Both the position numbers and the translations under genes were made by a program. From positions 186,001 to 250,000 of the forward strand of contig VZTG01007753.1 in NCBI GenBank assembly GCA_013397845.1: a stretch of DNA of 64,000 nt, given 5' to 3'. The notes beneath the pieces are model-generated. The model did not search any database and was not told the DNA's origin. It was given only the letters and a program-made list of their open reading frames with translations. Source of the stretch: Melanocharis versteri (taxonomy: Eukaryota; Chordata; Aves; Passeriformes; Melanocharitidae). Below, piece after piece: positions 1 to 10,983 of this stretch; position 1 is the first letter of the stretch, and each line of letters starts with the position of its first letter.

Positions 1-996
1 CTTCTTGGGAGAAAGTGAAGATTTTGCTTTCTCAGTTTTTTTTCCCTGAGTTTTATTACCCAGCTGTCTAAAAGTTCAGAAGAGATGAGGACAGTTACTG
101 GTAAAGAAATGCATCTCTCCAAGATCTCAGTGTCTTTTGTTACGACTGGCGCAGGGATTGAAAACATTTATTGGTTTCCTGCAAGTTTGGATCCCACAAT
201 CCCCCATAACTCTTATCCTGACTGCTTTACAGATGCTGCCCTCTTCAAAATTCAGCCTTGAGAGGGCATGTGTTGTTCCCTGAGATATTTAATGATTGCT
301 GAGCACAGGTAGCTGTTTCTACCTGCTATAAAGTTGGGTTTGAGCAGCCATCAGCAAGAATTTGCAATTTAATACCTCGCCAAGGCATTGTTTAATTGAC
401 AGTAACTCTCTGAACTCAACACTGCAACACTGAGGAATTAGATGGGAGAACAATTTGTGGACAACAAGTGAGTGCTGAAGCCTCTTCCTCTTCAGCTGTC
501 TTGTCACTTCAAGCTGTCATTCAGAAGAGTCCCTCATCTCACTTCTCCTCCACTGCCTTCGCTGGGTTCACCTTGGAAGGGCTAATTAGCTCCTTGTCAG
601 CTGCTGCCTCCTCCTGAGTCCTGGAAAGGAGAGCTAAAATCAATTTGTCTTTCCAGCAACATCAACCAGGAAGGAGAGAAGAAGGCAGGCAACAGAATGA
701 GTGGCAGGGAATGGTGAAGCCCCTCAAAATAATTATACTGAGAGCTCGGAAGGGTTTCTATCAGTTTGGTGAGGAGAGTCTGGACTGAATTATTCTACTT
801 AAAAGAGAAAGCGAGGAACAAACCAGATCTGCTTGTGGTCAACCATCAGCAGAAAGAGGAGTTCATGGAAGTTTTTGTGGATAACTCCCTTGGCACTGCT
901 GCATTCAGTACCTTGGTCCCAGTTGTAGGTAGGTCCTTCCTGAGCTCAGGTGAGAGGCCTGAACTGCAAAGCCCACAAAGAAAAGGGATTTCTGTT
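1..996. other. Unique sequence, no gene recognised
   Basis: AT-rich, CpG-poor DNA with no repeat family I recognise. The open frames here are under 85 codons, lack splice or family signals and look like chance. Confidence 0.6.
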
Positions 997-1100
997 ACAG
1001 AATCATGGAATTAGGTCCTTGTTTAGGTTGGAAAAACCTTTAGGTCCAACCTTTGGCCAAATACCACCATGCCCACTAAACCATACCACAAAGTGAATCA
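997..1100 (-). mobile_element. CR1 LINE 3' fragment (type B)
   Basis: The plus strand shows ACAGAATCATGG, then GGTTGGAAAAACC and GTCCAACCTTTGGCCAAATA, which is the reverse complement of a CR1 3' end. The CATGCCCACTAAACCAT segment follows. Small internal differences suggest an old copy. It is truncated toward the 5' end of the element. Confidence 0.75.
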
Positions 1101-3060
1101 TTTAGAGACCTGAGCATCCCAGAGATCCACCATGAAAGGCAGGATCCCCCAAGAAGCCAACCTAATTCCCAAAAAACCACCTACTAGGTAATTTTTTTTT
1201 TTGTTATTCTTGAGGAAGTTTTAGAGTTGGCACAATGTTAGAGTGCTTTGCGTTGCTGGATTCATCTTGGGGAACTCTCTGAGGCCAGAGAATTTTCTGG
1301 TTGTTTGGGGAAAGAGTTTTTAACAGTCCCCAGACAGACTGTATTTTTTCAGAGAATACAAGCAATTGGCCACTCCAAGAAAAAAGGCAGTTACATTTCA
1401 TGGAATTCCATCTATATAACAATAAAGATTCATTTTTCTCTAGGTGTTTTGCCTCTATTTTTCCTTCACCCTACAAGTCCTTTGGGAAAGTCACTCCAGG
1501 AAAAAAAAATAACCGTTGAGGAAATTGCTAATATTGTTTAATACCTGGCTCACCACATCCAGGAAACCTGCTGTGCTATTGCCAGTGAATTTGAAATGGG
1601 TATTAAGTCCAATTTTTGAGATTTCTGCTACTGGAAGTCATTATTCTTAAGCATAATTGTTTTCAAAATGGATGATTTTTGTGCAAATTAATTAGTTGTT
1701 CCCATATTATTTACCACAGGCCCATTTTCCTCAAAGGAAAACAAAAAAACCTCTTTCCAAAGGCTACTAAACAGTGATAATTCATATATGGCTTTTCTGG
1801 GGCTCAGTTTGTTGCTGGGTTCAGTTACAGCTCGGGGTAACAGAACTGCTCCAGCTTCAAAAAGCAAAATCCTTGTAGACACTCCCAGGGAAGGCTCCAA
1901 AGCCAAATGGGAATTTTGAACTGCTCTGCTCTGTCTGGACCTTGAGGCAAGGCTGCAGGCAGGATTTTCTCCCAATTCTGACCTTTCTTGGTCACAGATC
2001 TTCAGGTGCTCTCCACCTTCCAGAGGATTCGGCTGTAGCACCACAGTCAGTGCAAGGAAACTACAAAGGATCACGTCCATCTGCCCTTTTCCCAGGTAAA
2101 ACTTTTTCCAGTGCCTTCTTTAGATTCTTCCGTGCCCTATTTAGGTACTTCCACGGTAACTTGCAAAGTTGGAAAGAAAGAGACAGGGACACTGAGCTCA
2201 TGCAAGATGCATGGTTGAGTTTGTGAGCAGGAATGGAGATTGCCCCACTTATTTCCTCTGGAGAGGTTGAAAGTGCCACACACCCATTTAATCTTATTTT
2301 TAACTCTAAGTGGGTGCCTGAATTGTGTGGCTTTCAATGGGAAATGAAAAGGGTTTCAGTTTTCTTTCTGAATAGGAAGGAGTCAGGCCTCAAATCTGGG
2401 CATTAAATTTGAAGGCACTGACAAATAAAGGATGGGATTTATTGTTTTCTTTTCTGATTTTGCTTGTTCCCCAGATGTCACCCACTGGGTATGATACATA
2501 GGATAGGTCCTCACCTTATTTAAGGTCTCAAATTGGGCAACCTCCAAAGGCTGCTGGTTCAGTTTTCATTTTTTGGAGGGCCTGAGGTGTCTCAATAATT
2601 TAGGCAGACTATCTGGTACAAAGCCATTCTTGGTACTCTTTCAGTCTCCATCACTCCAGCTTCTCTGGGGCAAGAATTCCTGAGTGTATCCGGAGTTTTG
2701 CCCTGAATTCAGACACTCTGTGCACCTGCCTCCAACACCCCCAGTCTGCCCTCCTCCCTTTTAGGTCACACACACTCTCCCAGGCAGATGGCACCTCAAC
2801 TTGTGTGAGTCTCGAGACCTCCCAGCAAGTCCTGGCACCTTTCAGGAAGCCCTGAGATCTTTCAGGAAGCCCTGAGACCTTTCAGGGTGAGGTCTCCATG
2901 CAGACCCTAGATTGCAGGTGTCTACAACAGATGTTTCTTCATCTGAGGCAGCTGATCGTGTTCCCACCATGGGCAAAGGAGGTGCAGTCAAGAGAATCAG
3001 AGAATTCACCCTGCGTGTCCTCTGGCCAAACCAAGGACCCTCATCTATTTCAGGATAAGA
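1101..3060. other. Unique sequence, no gene recognised
   Basis: No recognised interspersed repeat. A minus-strand open frame of 130 codons (1688-2080) has no recognisable motif and is in the length range expected by chance. A short tandem duplication near the right end is listed separately. Confidence 0.55.
2841..2886. repeat. 20-bp tandem duplication
   Basis: The unit TTCAGGAAGCCCTGAGAYCT occurs at 2841-2860 and 2861-2880, with a partial third copy (TTCAGG) at 2881-2886. The two full copies differ at one base. Confidence 0.9.
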
Positions 3061-3335
3061 TGAATCATGGAATGGTTGGGGTTGGAAGGGACCTTCAAGA
3101 CTACAAAGTTCCAATCCCCCCTGTCATGGGCAGGGACAACCAGAGCAGGTTGTTCCAAGCTCCGTCCAACTTGTCTTTGAACATTTCCAGGGATGGGGCA
3201 GCCACAGCTTTTCTGGGAAACTTCTGCCAGGGCCTCACCACCCCCAGGGGGAAGAATTTCATCCCAAAATCCAATTTGACCCTGCCCTCTCTCAATTTAA
3301 AGACATTCCACCTTGTCCTATCGTCCCTTTTAAGA
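3061..3335 (-). mobile_element. CR1 LINE 3' fragment (type A)
   Basis: The copy starts at the CR1 3' terminus (TGAATCATGGAATGG). It continues through a variant of the CCATGGGCAGGGAC block and CCAGGGATGGGGCAGCCACA. On the minus strand the end of the reverse-transcriptase reading frame is still readable, for example DDRTRWNVFKL and APSLEMFKDKLDGAWNNL. That frame stays open into unrelated flanking DNA, which is not evidence of a gene. Confidence 0.92.
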
Positions 3336-3548
3336 AGTAAAGGACAAAACCTCTTCTCCTGACATCTGTTCATCACATTCCAGAAGTCCATGACTTCCTT
3401 CTCTGTTTCACTTATGTGAGAGATGTGGAGGTTGCCTTTTAAGAAATCCTGCCCACATATACATAAAAAGCAGCACTGTTCAGATTCCTGCAGGTGCTTC
3501 CTGCTCTTGCAATTTGAGCATGATGGGACCCCCTTCAAGGAGGAATTT

Positions 3549-3620
3549 TGAAGGCTTCCAGGGATGGTGACTACACCACTTCCCTGGGAGCTTGTTCCAA
3601 CACTTATCCACCCTTTCAGG
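3549..3620 (-). mobile_element. CR1 LINE internal fragment (type B)
   Basis: TTCCAGGGATGGTGACTACA and CCACTTCCCTGGGAGC match the type B block just upstream of the element's 3' untranslated part. Neither terminus is present. It may be the remainder of a decayed copy. Confidence 0.75.
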
Positions 3621-3815
3621 GCACATGGAAAGCTGTGAGACATCGGGGCCAGCCCAGACTGGTCATAAACCAACCTCTGACAGCTGTAGCCCAGCTCATC
3701 TTCCATGGCAGTGCAGCAGCCGGATGGAGCAGGATGCTCAGTCCTGTACAACTGTAATTTATGCCTTGATGTGGGGAAATCTGTGCCACTGATTCTTCTA
3801 CTGCAGATGTGACCG

Positions 3816-3879
3816 GCTTAAGCAGGACCCCACTTTCTGGAAACTNCCTGCTTAAGCAGGACCCCACTTTTTGGAAACT
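3816..3879. repeat. 30-bp direct repeat across a single N
   Basis: GCTTAAGCAGGACCCCACTT and the following 10 bases occur at 3816-3845 and again at 3850-3879, with one mismatch. An N at 3846 lies between them. The position suggests two sequence ends placed side by side without merging, though a real tandem duplication is possible. Confidence 0.8.
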
Positions 3880-5095
3880 GAATTGTCTGAATGACTTTGT
3901 TGATCATGCTTGCTCCAAACCTTTTGTTTGGTGTCTAAATTAGAAAGACATATTTTGATTTCTTTTTGCTTTATTTAAGTTATGCTAAAATATGCATTTT
4001 GTATGGAGAAGGAAAAGTCAATGAAGGAGGCAGCACTCTCAAGGAATATTCCCTGGCTGCAGCAACTATTTCACTGCTGGAATAGCTGGAATGTTACAGC
4101 TTCCTTCCTCTGAATGGGTCTCAAAATCTCCAGATCACTCCAGTTTCATGGCATTTCTAAATGAGAAATACTAAAAATACAGTGATTGTTGGTTAAAAAA
4201 GAGATATTTGATAGCTGTACTATGGCAGCTTTGGCAGCTCCAGGGCTTCACAGTGCTTTGTATTCTCAATGCAGAACATAAAAATACTCCTGGTCTAAAC
4301 ATGTGAACCCCAAACCTGCTCACAAAACAAAGGAAAACCCAAAACAATCCCGGCCAAATGGGCGAGCATCCACTGCTAGATTTTATAGCCACCTCTTTGT
4401 AAGATCTCTGTACCTTCAAGCCCTCTGTTACACATTTTAATCTGAAATTCCAGCTAATGATGAAAGATTATCCCTTCTTGGTGTATCCAGAAAAACTCTT
4501 CCCACTCTTTCCCTCTCACCACTTGGTCCAACCAAGCAAACCCACTCTGATCTGAGAGATTCTTGCCACGAGCAGCAGATGGAGGGTCACCAAATGTGTT
4601 ATGTGTGCAATCTTTTTTTCTCCCCTCTTTGGTATTATCTTTCCCTCTTCTCATATTTGACAGAAACCAGTGTGAAAGAGAGGACAGGAAAACACGGTGG
4701 TGTTCAGGCCCCTTTGGTGCTGTGAATATGAAATTTTATGGTGCTGGAGAGACAAAGGTCACCCTCCCTTCCCTTCTGCCACCTCCACTTACATTATAAA
4801 TCTCTCCCTCATGTATAAATTGATCTAACCTCCTTCCTCAGTAGCCTCCTTCCTTCAGAAAGGTTTTCAGCTGCCTTGTTTAAAACTGGATATTCACAAA
4901 CTACCAGGAGGTTTCGTCTTATTTTCTAAAGGTGTGTGAATAAATTAGCACAACTGAGGCAGAGCAGGCAGCACACGGGGACCTGTGAGTGGGAGGTGAA
5001 TGCCACAAGCGTCCTCTCATGCTGTGCTCTGACCTTGGTGCCCCTGGCTCCCACAGCTCATCTCCCAGGCTTCCATCCCAACAAAAGCTGTGACT

Positions 5096-5136
5096 TGTTG
5101 TTATTATTGTTATCGTTATTATTATTATTGTTATTT
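5096..5136. repeat. TTA/TTG trinucleotide microsatellite
   Basis: An imperfect run of TTA and TTG triplets, interrupted once by TCG. Confidence 0.8.
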
Positions 5137-5577
5137 CCTGGTAATGTTTTGTAAGTCACAGCAACAACACGATCACAGCAAGCTCAGCCCATTCAACAAT
5201 ATGTAAATATTTTCCCGTGGGAAATGAGATAGAAAATTCATGTCCATGGATTTCGAAAGGTCACTTAGGCAGCAGTGTTTGAACACCAGCAATCTTCATT
5301 CCAGCTGCCTCTGGCAATAATTCCTGTTTAGGTGCTCACCAGGCATGGAGAACATGGGAAGTGAGGTGTGTAATGGGGATGGCAGAGGGATGGAGATGGA
5401 GGACAGGAGACCAAGGCACCAAACAGGAGAGGTGAGAACAGGCAGAGCCACAGCTAGGAGGGTTCTTCAGACACCGAATTTGGTGGCCTGAAGTTATGCT
5501 AAAGGCACTTCCCAAAATAGTCATCTGCAAATGTCACTGTTGCTCTGTTCCAGGGCATTTTGCGTCTCCTGGAAAAA

Positions 5578-5769
5578 TCAAAGAATCATGGAAAAGTTTG
5601 GGTGGAAGGGACCTTCAAGACGCTCAGGGTGGGATTCTTGGGGTGTCCTGTGCAGGGCCAGGAGTTGGACTCGATGATCCTGATGGGTCCATTCCAACTC
5701 TGCATGTTCTATAATTTCATGATTCCATGATCATCCGGTTCCAACCCCTGCCATGGGCAGGGACAACCT
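5578..5769 (-). mobile_element. CR1 LINE 3' fragment, interrupted
   Basis: The type A minus-strand copy runs from AAGAATCATGGAAAAGTTTG to GACCTTCAAGA at 5620. It resumes with TCATCCGGTTCCAACCCCTG at 5731 and reaches the CCATGGGCAGGGAC block. When the two parts are placed together the CR1 reading is continuous, so bases 5621-5730 are a later insertion. Confidence 0.88.
5621..5730 (+). mobile_element. CR1-type 3' tail inserted in another CR1
   Basis: This 110-bp plus-strand segment carries GGGATTCTTGGGGTGTCCTG and GAGTTGGACTCGATGATCCT. It ends in a degenerate ATTCTATG-type tail (TTCATGATTCCATGA). It belongs to a different CR1 3' end from its host, or to a SINE that borrowed a CR1 tail. No tRNA-like head is visible. 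No clear target duplication is seen, as is usual for CR1. Confidence 0.75.
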
Positions 5770-5907
5770 AGAAGTGTTGATGGCTGGTTTGGATGGGGTT
5801 TGGAGCAGCCTGGGATAGTGGGAGGTGTCCCTGTCCATGGCAGGGGGTTGGAACTGGATGATCTTTAAGCTCCCTTCCAACTCAAACCATTCCATGGTTC
5901 TATGATA
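5770..5907 (+). mobile_element. CR1 LINE 3' fragment, inverted partner
   Basis: The plus-strand type A 3' end begins directly at the junction with the preceding minus-strand copy. It reads from GAAGTGTTGATGGCTGG through GGGATAGTGGGAGGTGTCCC to CCATTCCATGGTTCTATGAT. It forms an inverted repeat with the copy on its left. Confidence 0.88.
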
Positions 5908-6347
5908 CTTTTTTGGGGTTTCCCATGGAGGAGGTTTTGCACGCTACGTCCTCTGCCTGGTTTATTTTAAAAACAATTTGCTTTGCCAGGGCTTCTTTCA
6001 GCTGACACATTTTATTTTCTTCATTGACTCTGATTTACATTTTCTACTCAGGCAACGACTCGTGCACATCTTTATGTTATTCATCCTTTGTCTTTTAGAC
6101 TGTTTATTTGTGATCTATTGCCATCAGTCCTTCTGGAGCAGATTGAAAAGATTAAGAGGGTTGAGATGACAAAAAGAAGAGCCTGCCAGAGAGGAAAACC
6201 TTTAGCCTTCTTTAGCTGGGTGCAGAATTTTGGCTTGCAGGAGGTAAAAAACAGAGTGGGTTTGTGTGTGCATGTGGTTGGTGTTAGATCCTCTCTTCTG
6301 TGTTTCTGAACACGGGGGAAGTGGAAATAATTCCTCCTGAATTTGCC
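5908..6347. other. Unique sequence between CR1 and LTR
   Basis: No gene or repeat is recognised. The open frames are short and overlap on both strands. Confidence 0.5.
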
Positions 6348-6353
6348 GGGATC
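6348..6353. repeat. Left target-site duplication (GGGATC)
   Basis: This 6-bp sequence matches 6722-6727 exactly and directly abuts the LTR end. Confidence 0.88.
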
Positions 6354-6422
6354 TGTCGCAATGTGACACAGCCCGGGGAGAAAAGAGGCAGCCGAACTCA
6401 GGAGGAACAAGATAGAAATGCC

Positions 6423-6432
6423 TTTATTTATT
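6423..6432 (-). promoter_or_regulatory. Poly(A) signals inside the solo LTR
   Basis: The minus strand reads AATAAATAAA, two overlapping AATAAA hexamers just downstream of the TATA box. This spacing implies a very short R region, as in alpharetroviruses. Confidence 0.75.
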
Positions 6433-6446
6433 TATATACAGATGGA

Positions 6447-6453
6447 TTTTATA
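6447..6453 (-). promoter_or_regulatory. TATA box inside the solo LTR
   Basis: TATAAAA reads on the minus strand and lies 15-24 bases upstream of the overlapping poly(A) signals. Its position fits the U3 promoter of an LTR. Activity today is unknown. Confidence 0.75.
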
Positions 6454-6721
6454 CCCTAGGTTGTTGGGATGGTAGAAAGTAATTGGATCCTTAGCCAACC
6501 ACCCCCCAGGTTTATTGGCTAGATCCTAAAACACCCATTTCCTAAACAATCCCTCAGACTAACAATAACAAGGTGCAAAACATCTCACAGGTGCAAGATA
6601 GAAGACTTATTTACAGAAGCTCTCTAGCTGTTTTTCAGCTAGCTCCGTGAGAAAGTGAGAATGCACACTGATAAGCAGAACACTGGAAAATCTCTTTACC
6701 ACCAAGCTTTCAGCGTCCACA

Positions 6722-6727
6722 GGGATC
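6722..6727. repeat. Right target-site duplication (GGGATC)
   Basis: This is the second copy of the 6-bp target duplication flanking the solo LTR. Confidence 0.88.
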
Positions 6728-9618
6728 AATGCACAGAGAGACACAGACCACTGAGTGGTGGTCCTGGGCCACAAGAATCAAGATGGGTGGAAGGTGCTGA
6801 CACACAGACTGAAATATCTTTGTAAAATAATTAAAAATATCTCTGCAAGATTAATTTTAAGGTTTTCTTTAAGCAGGTCCTGAGCTTGAAGTACCTAAGA
6901 GAGTGTGTTTGAAGAGTGTGAAAATGTCACAGCATTTTGGGGGATACAAAGCTTTGTTTTTCATCAGGCCCTCTGGCAAAGCACAGCGCAAAGGACAGAA
7001 ATCCCACATCACTGCTGTGAAATGAGTCATTATTGCAACCACTTTTGGGCTGGGAAATGGGAGCTCGGACTTATTCAGAGTGAGGAGCTTCAAGATCATG
7101 CCAGTAACCAGGATGAGTTTGATAAAACCTGATTCTTCCTTTCTAAAATCCTGACAAAGAGCTTTTACCTCCCTCCACGTAAGTTTTTAAAGAATGTCAA
7201 TATTGAAATAACGTCCAGGTTTTCTCTCAGGCTTTTTTCTCCCTCTCTCCTTTTCTCTTTTGACAAAGGCTCATTTATTAAAATAATGCAATGGAACTTT
7301 TAGAACTTTTTTATTTTTTTAACTGATGTAAGGAGAGGAAAAAAAAATCTCAAAATTTGTGACTTTTTGCCTTTGGAAGGGAAGTATAGAAAGTTCCGAG
7401 TCACCTACACTGGAGTCAGGGCTTCATCTTTTATCGCACAGATAAAATACCACAGGTTGGTCTCAAATATTTTCCTGTACATGGTCAGCTCCAGGCATCA
7501 GCCTTTTGTAGCACGTTTTAATTGATAACCGCTTTGCACTGAACATTCTCCAAGCCCCTCTAGTATGGAAAACGGTTGTGTAAGGAAAAGATGTTCAGCA
7601 ATGCCCAGAATTCTTAATTTTTTCCTGATAAAACATAAGTGCTGCCTCCATTGGAATGTAGTGGCTCCATATGAAATCACAGATGACTTCAGTGCTCCAT
7701 GTTATGTCCCAAAGTCCTTCCAAGCTTTAATTTTCCATTTATAAAGGACACAATAATTGAGATTAGGTTTCTTCCCAAAACCAAAGGATTTTGCTATCAA
7801 ACATGGCATCTTTTTCTGCAGGAAGGAATTATTTACAGACACAACAATTCCTGAAAGAATTCCATGGGTGCACATTACAGCCTGACCTCAGTATGACATC
7901 CATAATTTCCTTCCTGCCTCTAATCCTTTATCATCCTGAGGTGGGTTCTGAGTGCAGCTCCAGGTGCTGGTTTTCCAAAGGCAGAGAGCTCAACACTCCC
8001 ATATCCTGAACAGGGCCCTTTGTTCTGGATTGAGTGTTCTGGATTGAGAAAATCCTGGTTTGCCAGATATGACCCAAGCACACAGTCTGATTTGCTCTGC
8101 TGACAAAGTGGGAACGCAGGGAGAGGGATTAATCTGAATTTGAAAAGAAGAGGATCATTTGGTGCTGATCCAGACTCCCCGATACCGAAATGAGATATTT
8201 GGATTTCAGTGTCAGGCGCCCACCTTGGCTGGCTGCCTCCTGCTGACTCGCTGGGAATGGAAATCCCTCTTTGCTTCAGTCCTGACACAGGCATGGAAAT
8301 ATTTTCCAGTGGAAAGCCAGGGAAGATCTAGGAACCAGGGATTCTTCTCCCTTTTATTCCATAGGAGATTTAAACCTGTTCCTAGCCCGGATCCAGCCTG
8401 TGATGACACTGCAAACCTGCTTAAGAGCATTAGTCAGAATGCCAGCATTTATCCACTCAGCAATGACTCCTAATTCCCATTACAGGCAAATCCCCACCTC
8501 TCGCTGCAGCTTGATTACAACGGTGATTAATTTGAAAGTCAACATATTTACCCAAAATACAACATCATTAAAAAGACTAAACATAAACCTGCATATTTAC
8601 AAATATCTTAACCTGACATGATTAAAACAAACAGCCTCCTCTCTGCTTGTTTGGATCCAGGCAGATGAGCCCAGCTTCTCTTCCACCTTTATATTTTCAT
8701 GTCAATAGATGGCACTAGTATTTTCTCATTTTTTCACTGCAATATTAGATTTCCTTATGATACCTCCTGCCCTCACTCGGATTTTCAAAGGATGGATTTG
8801 TTCATTTCCAAGGGGATATTTTATCCTTAGTAAATATATAATATCACTCTAGTTTGGCTCTCAGCAAGTAAATCTTTGCATACTTCATAAAGCCTCAATG
8901 CCACGAGACTGATTTTTTCCCATTGTGAAAACAAAATGAATTTAAAGTTTTCATTTCCATACTGATGGGAGAGTTCACCAGGAAAACCCTGTAGGATCTC
9001 TGTATAGGGTGCCTTAAAAATCCTATGGCTTTTACTTCATCATCACAGTGAAAATAGAAAGACATTTCTCCTTTTCAATTATATTTTTATTTGAAGAATG
9101 AGCAGCAGGTTGCATGAAAAGCAGAGATATCAAAAATTGTGAATGACATTCTCAGTTTGTTTTATTCTACCCTCACAAATACAGGAACTGGTGAAGCTTC
9201 CCTTTTCATACCAGCTCAGCTTTTCTAATTAAACCTACACTTTAGGAAAACATATTTTAACATTCTAGCAAATGTTCTTGTCTCTGTCAGTGCAGAGTCC
9301 TCTTGAATTAAAACAAAAACTCAGCTGGTCATTGTCATCCCAAATGATTTTTAGTTTCTTTTGCCTGGGCTTAGAGAGGATGTTTTGAACATCTTCATGG
9401 TGGGAGAATCACTGGATTTGGATATCAGAGGTATCAAGAGTAAACAGGGCACAGGTTCAGTTTATTGTCTTGCCAGAGAACCTTTGTAGGAACAGTGTCA
9501 AGACAAAATGAAAAGTTTGCTGTCCCAGTTCCCCAGATGTTCATAAAAGCACTTCCTTCAACTTGTGAGGTTCTGGTGAGGATAAAGGTAATGTCAGGAA
9601 TTCTTTTACTATTTCATA
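6728..9618. other. Unique sequence, 2.9 kb without recognised repeats
   Basis: No gene is recognised. AT-rich stretches near 8460-8630 and 8820-9080 contain many TAAT-type motifs. A 14-bp direct duplication (TGTTCTGGATTGAG) lies at 8021-8048. An open frame of 124 codons on the minus strand (7920-8294) has no recognisable motif. Confidence 0.5.
8021..8048. repeat. 14-bp tandem duplication
   Basis: TGTTCTGGATTGAG is present twice without mismatch, at 8021-8034 and 8035-8048. Confidence 0.9.
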
Positions 9619-9862
9619 AAATCACAGAATGGTTTGGGTTGGAAAGGACCTAAAAGACAACCTTGTTCCAACCCTTCCACTATCCTGGGTTGCTCCAAGC
9701 CCTATCCAACCTGGCCTTGAACACTTCCAGGGATGAAGCAGCCATGGAACTCCTCCACAACGTGTGCCCTGGCCTCACCACCCTCACAGGGAAGAATTTC
9801 TTCCCGTTATTCCATCTAAATCTACCCTTCTTCCTCTTAAAGCCATTCCCCCCGTCCTGTCC
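9619..9862 (-). mobile_element. CR1 LINE 3' fragment (type A variant)
   Basis: It starts at AAATCACAGAATGGTTTGGG and goes through CCAACCTGGCCTTGAACACT and GGGAAGAATTTCTTCCC into the end of the reading frame. The usual CCATGGGCAGGGAC block is missing, with CCCTTCCACTATCCTGGG in its place, so a short internal deletion has occurred or the subfamily differs. Confidence 0.92.
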
Positions 9863-10725
9863 CTGGGGTGCTTTGCCACGTGTGCCACACATTGAACAGG
9901 ATTCAAAGGGAATGTAGGTGAATCCATCAGCCATGGAGTCTAATTAATAAACATGCAAATTTCCTGATATCCACAGGTTGGTCATGCTCCCAGTCCTCAT
10001 GGATTTAGGAAACAGCTACAAGTTAAATCAATGGCAGGTCAGCGATGGGAAAGTCCCCCTGGTGTTGTTCCGAGGTAACATCAGGGCGTGACTAAGGGAT
10101 TATGATGGGAACCCAAAGGAACAAGCGAGCCCTGGACCCCACGAGGTTTATTCTCCTCAGATCTCTGCGTTACAGACAGATCTGTTTCCCTCTGGCAGGT
10201 AACTGTCAGCTGGCCCGGGGCAGCAGCATTTTGCCGTTGCAATTTTATGCCTTTAACAATCGTGGTGCCTCCATTTACAAACACAGAACTAATTAACATG
10301 CCAGTTAAAGCACCTGGGTTTTGACACGGGGGCAAGGAGAAAGTGCAGAAATCAAACCCCTACAATTAATTATGTTTGCTTCTCTGAGCAAGGCACTGGT
10401 GTCCTGGGATTTTCTGCCTGTCTTGGTTCCTTTTGTTCATCTCCCTCCTTGGTAATAATGCAACACTTGTAGAAATTAATTTGGTGGAAATTGATTAAAG
10501 GTGGACATTGTTTGCCCAGGAAGGTAATTGTCTCTGACACCTGGTGATGGGAAAGATGTGCACACAGAGATGCAGGAACGTGCATGTTAATCTTCTCCTC
10601 TCAAGCTGGAACTGTAAGGAGGTGAATCGAGGGGGTGATCTCAGCCAGAAAACATGGAAAGGAGAGAAATAAAATGAAGGTTACATGGAAGGAAGGTGAG
10701 CTCAGCAGCAGAATCCAGCAAGAGA
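9863..10725. other. Unique sequence with possible conserved island
   Basis: No gene is recognised. The part around 10190-10312 has more CpG than its surroundings and homeodomain-like TTAATTAAC-type motifs. It is discussed as a candidate conserved element. Confidence 0.45.
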
Positions 10726-10983
10726 ATGATCACAGGATCATAGGATCAGAGAATGGTTTCGGTTGGAAGTGAACTTCAAGACTGTCCACTTCCAACTCTC
10801 CTGGGCAGGGATATCTTTCACTAGACCAGGTTGCTCAGGGCCTTTAACATTTCCAGGGATGGGGCAGCCACAGCTTCTCTGGAAAACTTCTTCAAGTGTC
10901 TCTCCACCCTCGCAGGAGAGGTTTTTTTCCTAATATATATCTTATTTCTGTGCTCTTTCATTTTAAAGCCTTGTCCTGTCACT
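10726..10983 (-). mobile_element. CR1 LINE 3' fragment (old)
   Basis: The head has three decayed terminal units (ATCACAGGATCATAGGATCA), then TTCGGTTGGAAGTGAACTTC, a shortened CTCCTGGGCAGGGA block and CCAGGGATGGGGCAGCCACA. The end lies near TTGTCCTGTCAC. Divergence is higher than in most neighbours. Confidence 0.9.

Larger units (their letters stand above)
3621..5577. other. Unique sequence with one assembly N
   Basis: No gene is recognised. It holds a short duplication around a single N and a TTA/TTG microsatellite, both listed separately. Otherwise it is AT-rich DNA with no features I can name. Confidence 0.55.
6354..6721 (-). mobile_element. Solo LTR of an endogenous retrovirus (ERVK-like)
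   Basis: This is a 368-bp solo LTR in minus orientation. It begins TGTGGACG and ends TTGCGACA, so it has the TG...CA ends of retroviral LTRs. GGGATC occurs immediately outside both ends (6348-6353 and 6722-6727), giving a 6-bp target duplication as expected for class II (beta/alpha-type) retroviruses. On the minus strand it contains a TATAAAA box at 6453-6447 and overlapping AATAAA signals at 6432-6423. No internal gag, pol or env sequence is next to it, so the provirus was probably lost by LTR-LTR recombination. The exact family is not determined. Confidence 0.9.

Noticed and set aside
3101..3751. Longest open frame in the window, 216 codons on the minus strand
   Set aside because: It runs through a CR1 3' end, unrelated flanking DNA and another CR1 piece. 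The recognisable part is CR1 RT-frame sequence and the rest has no motif.
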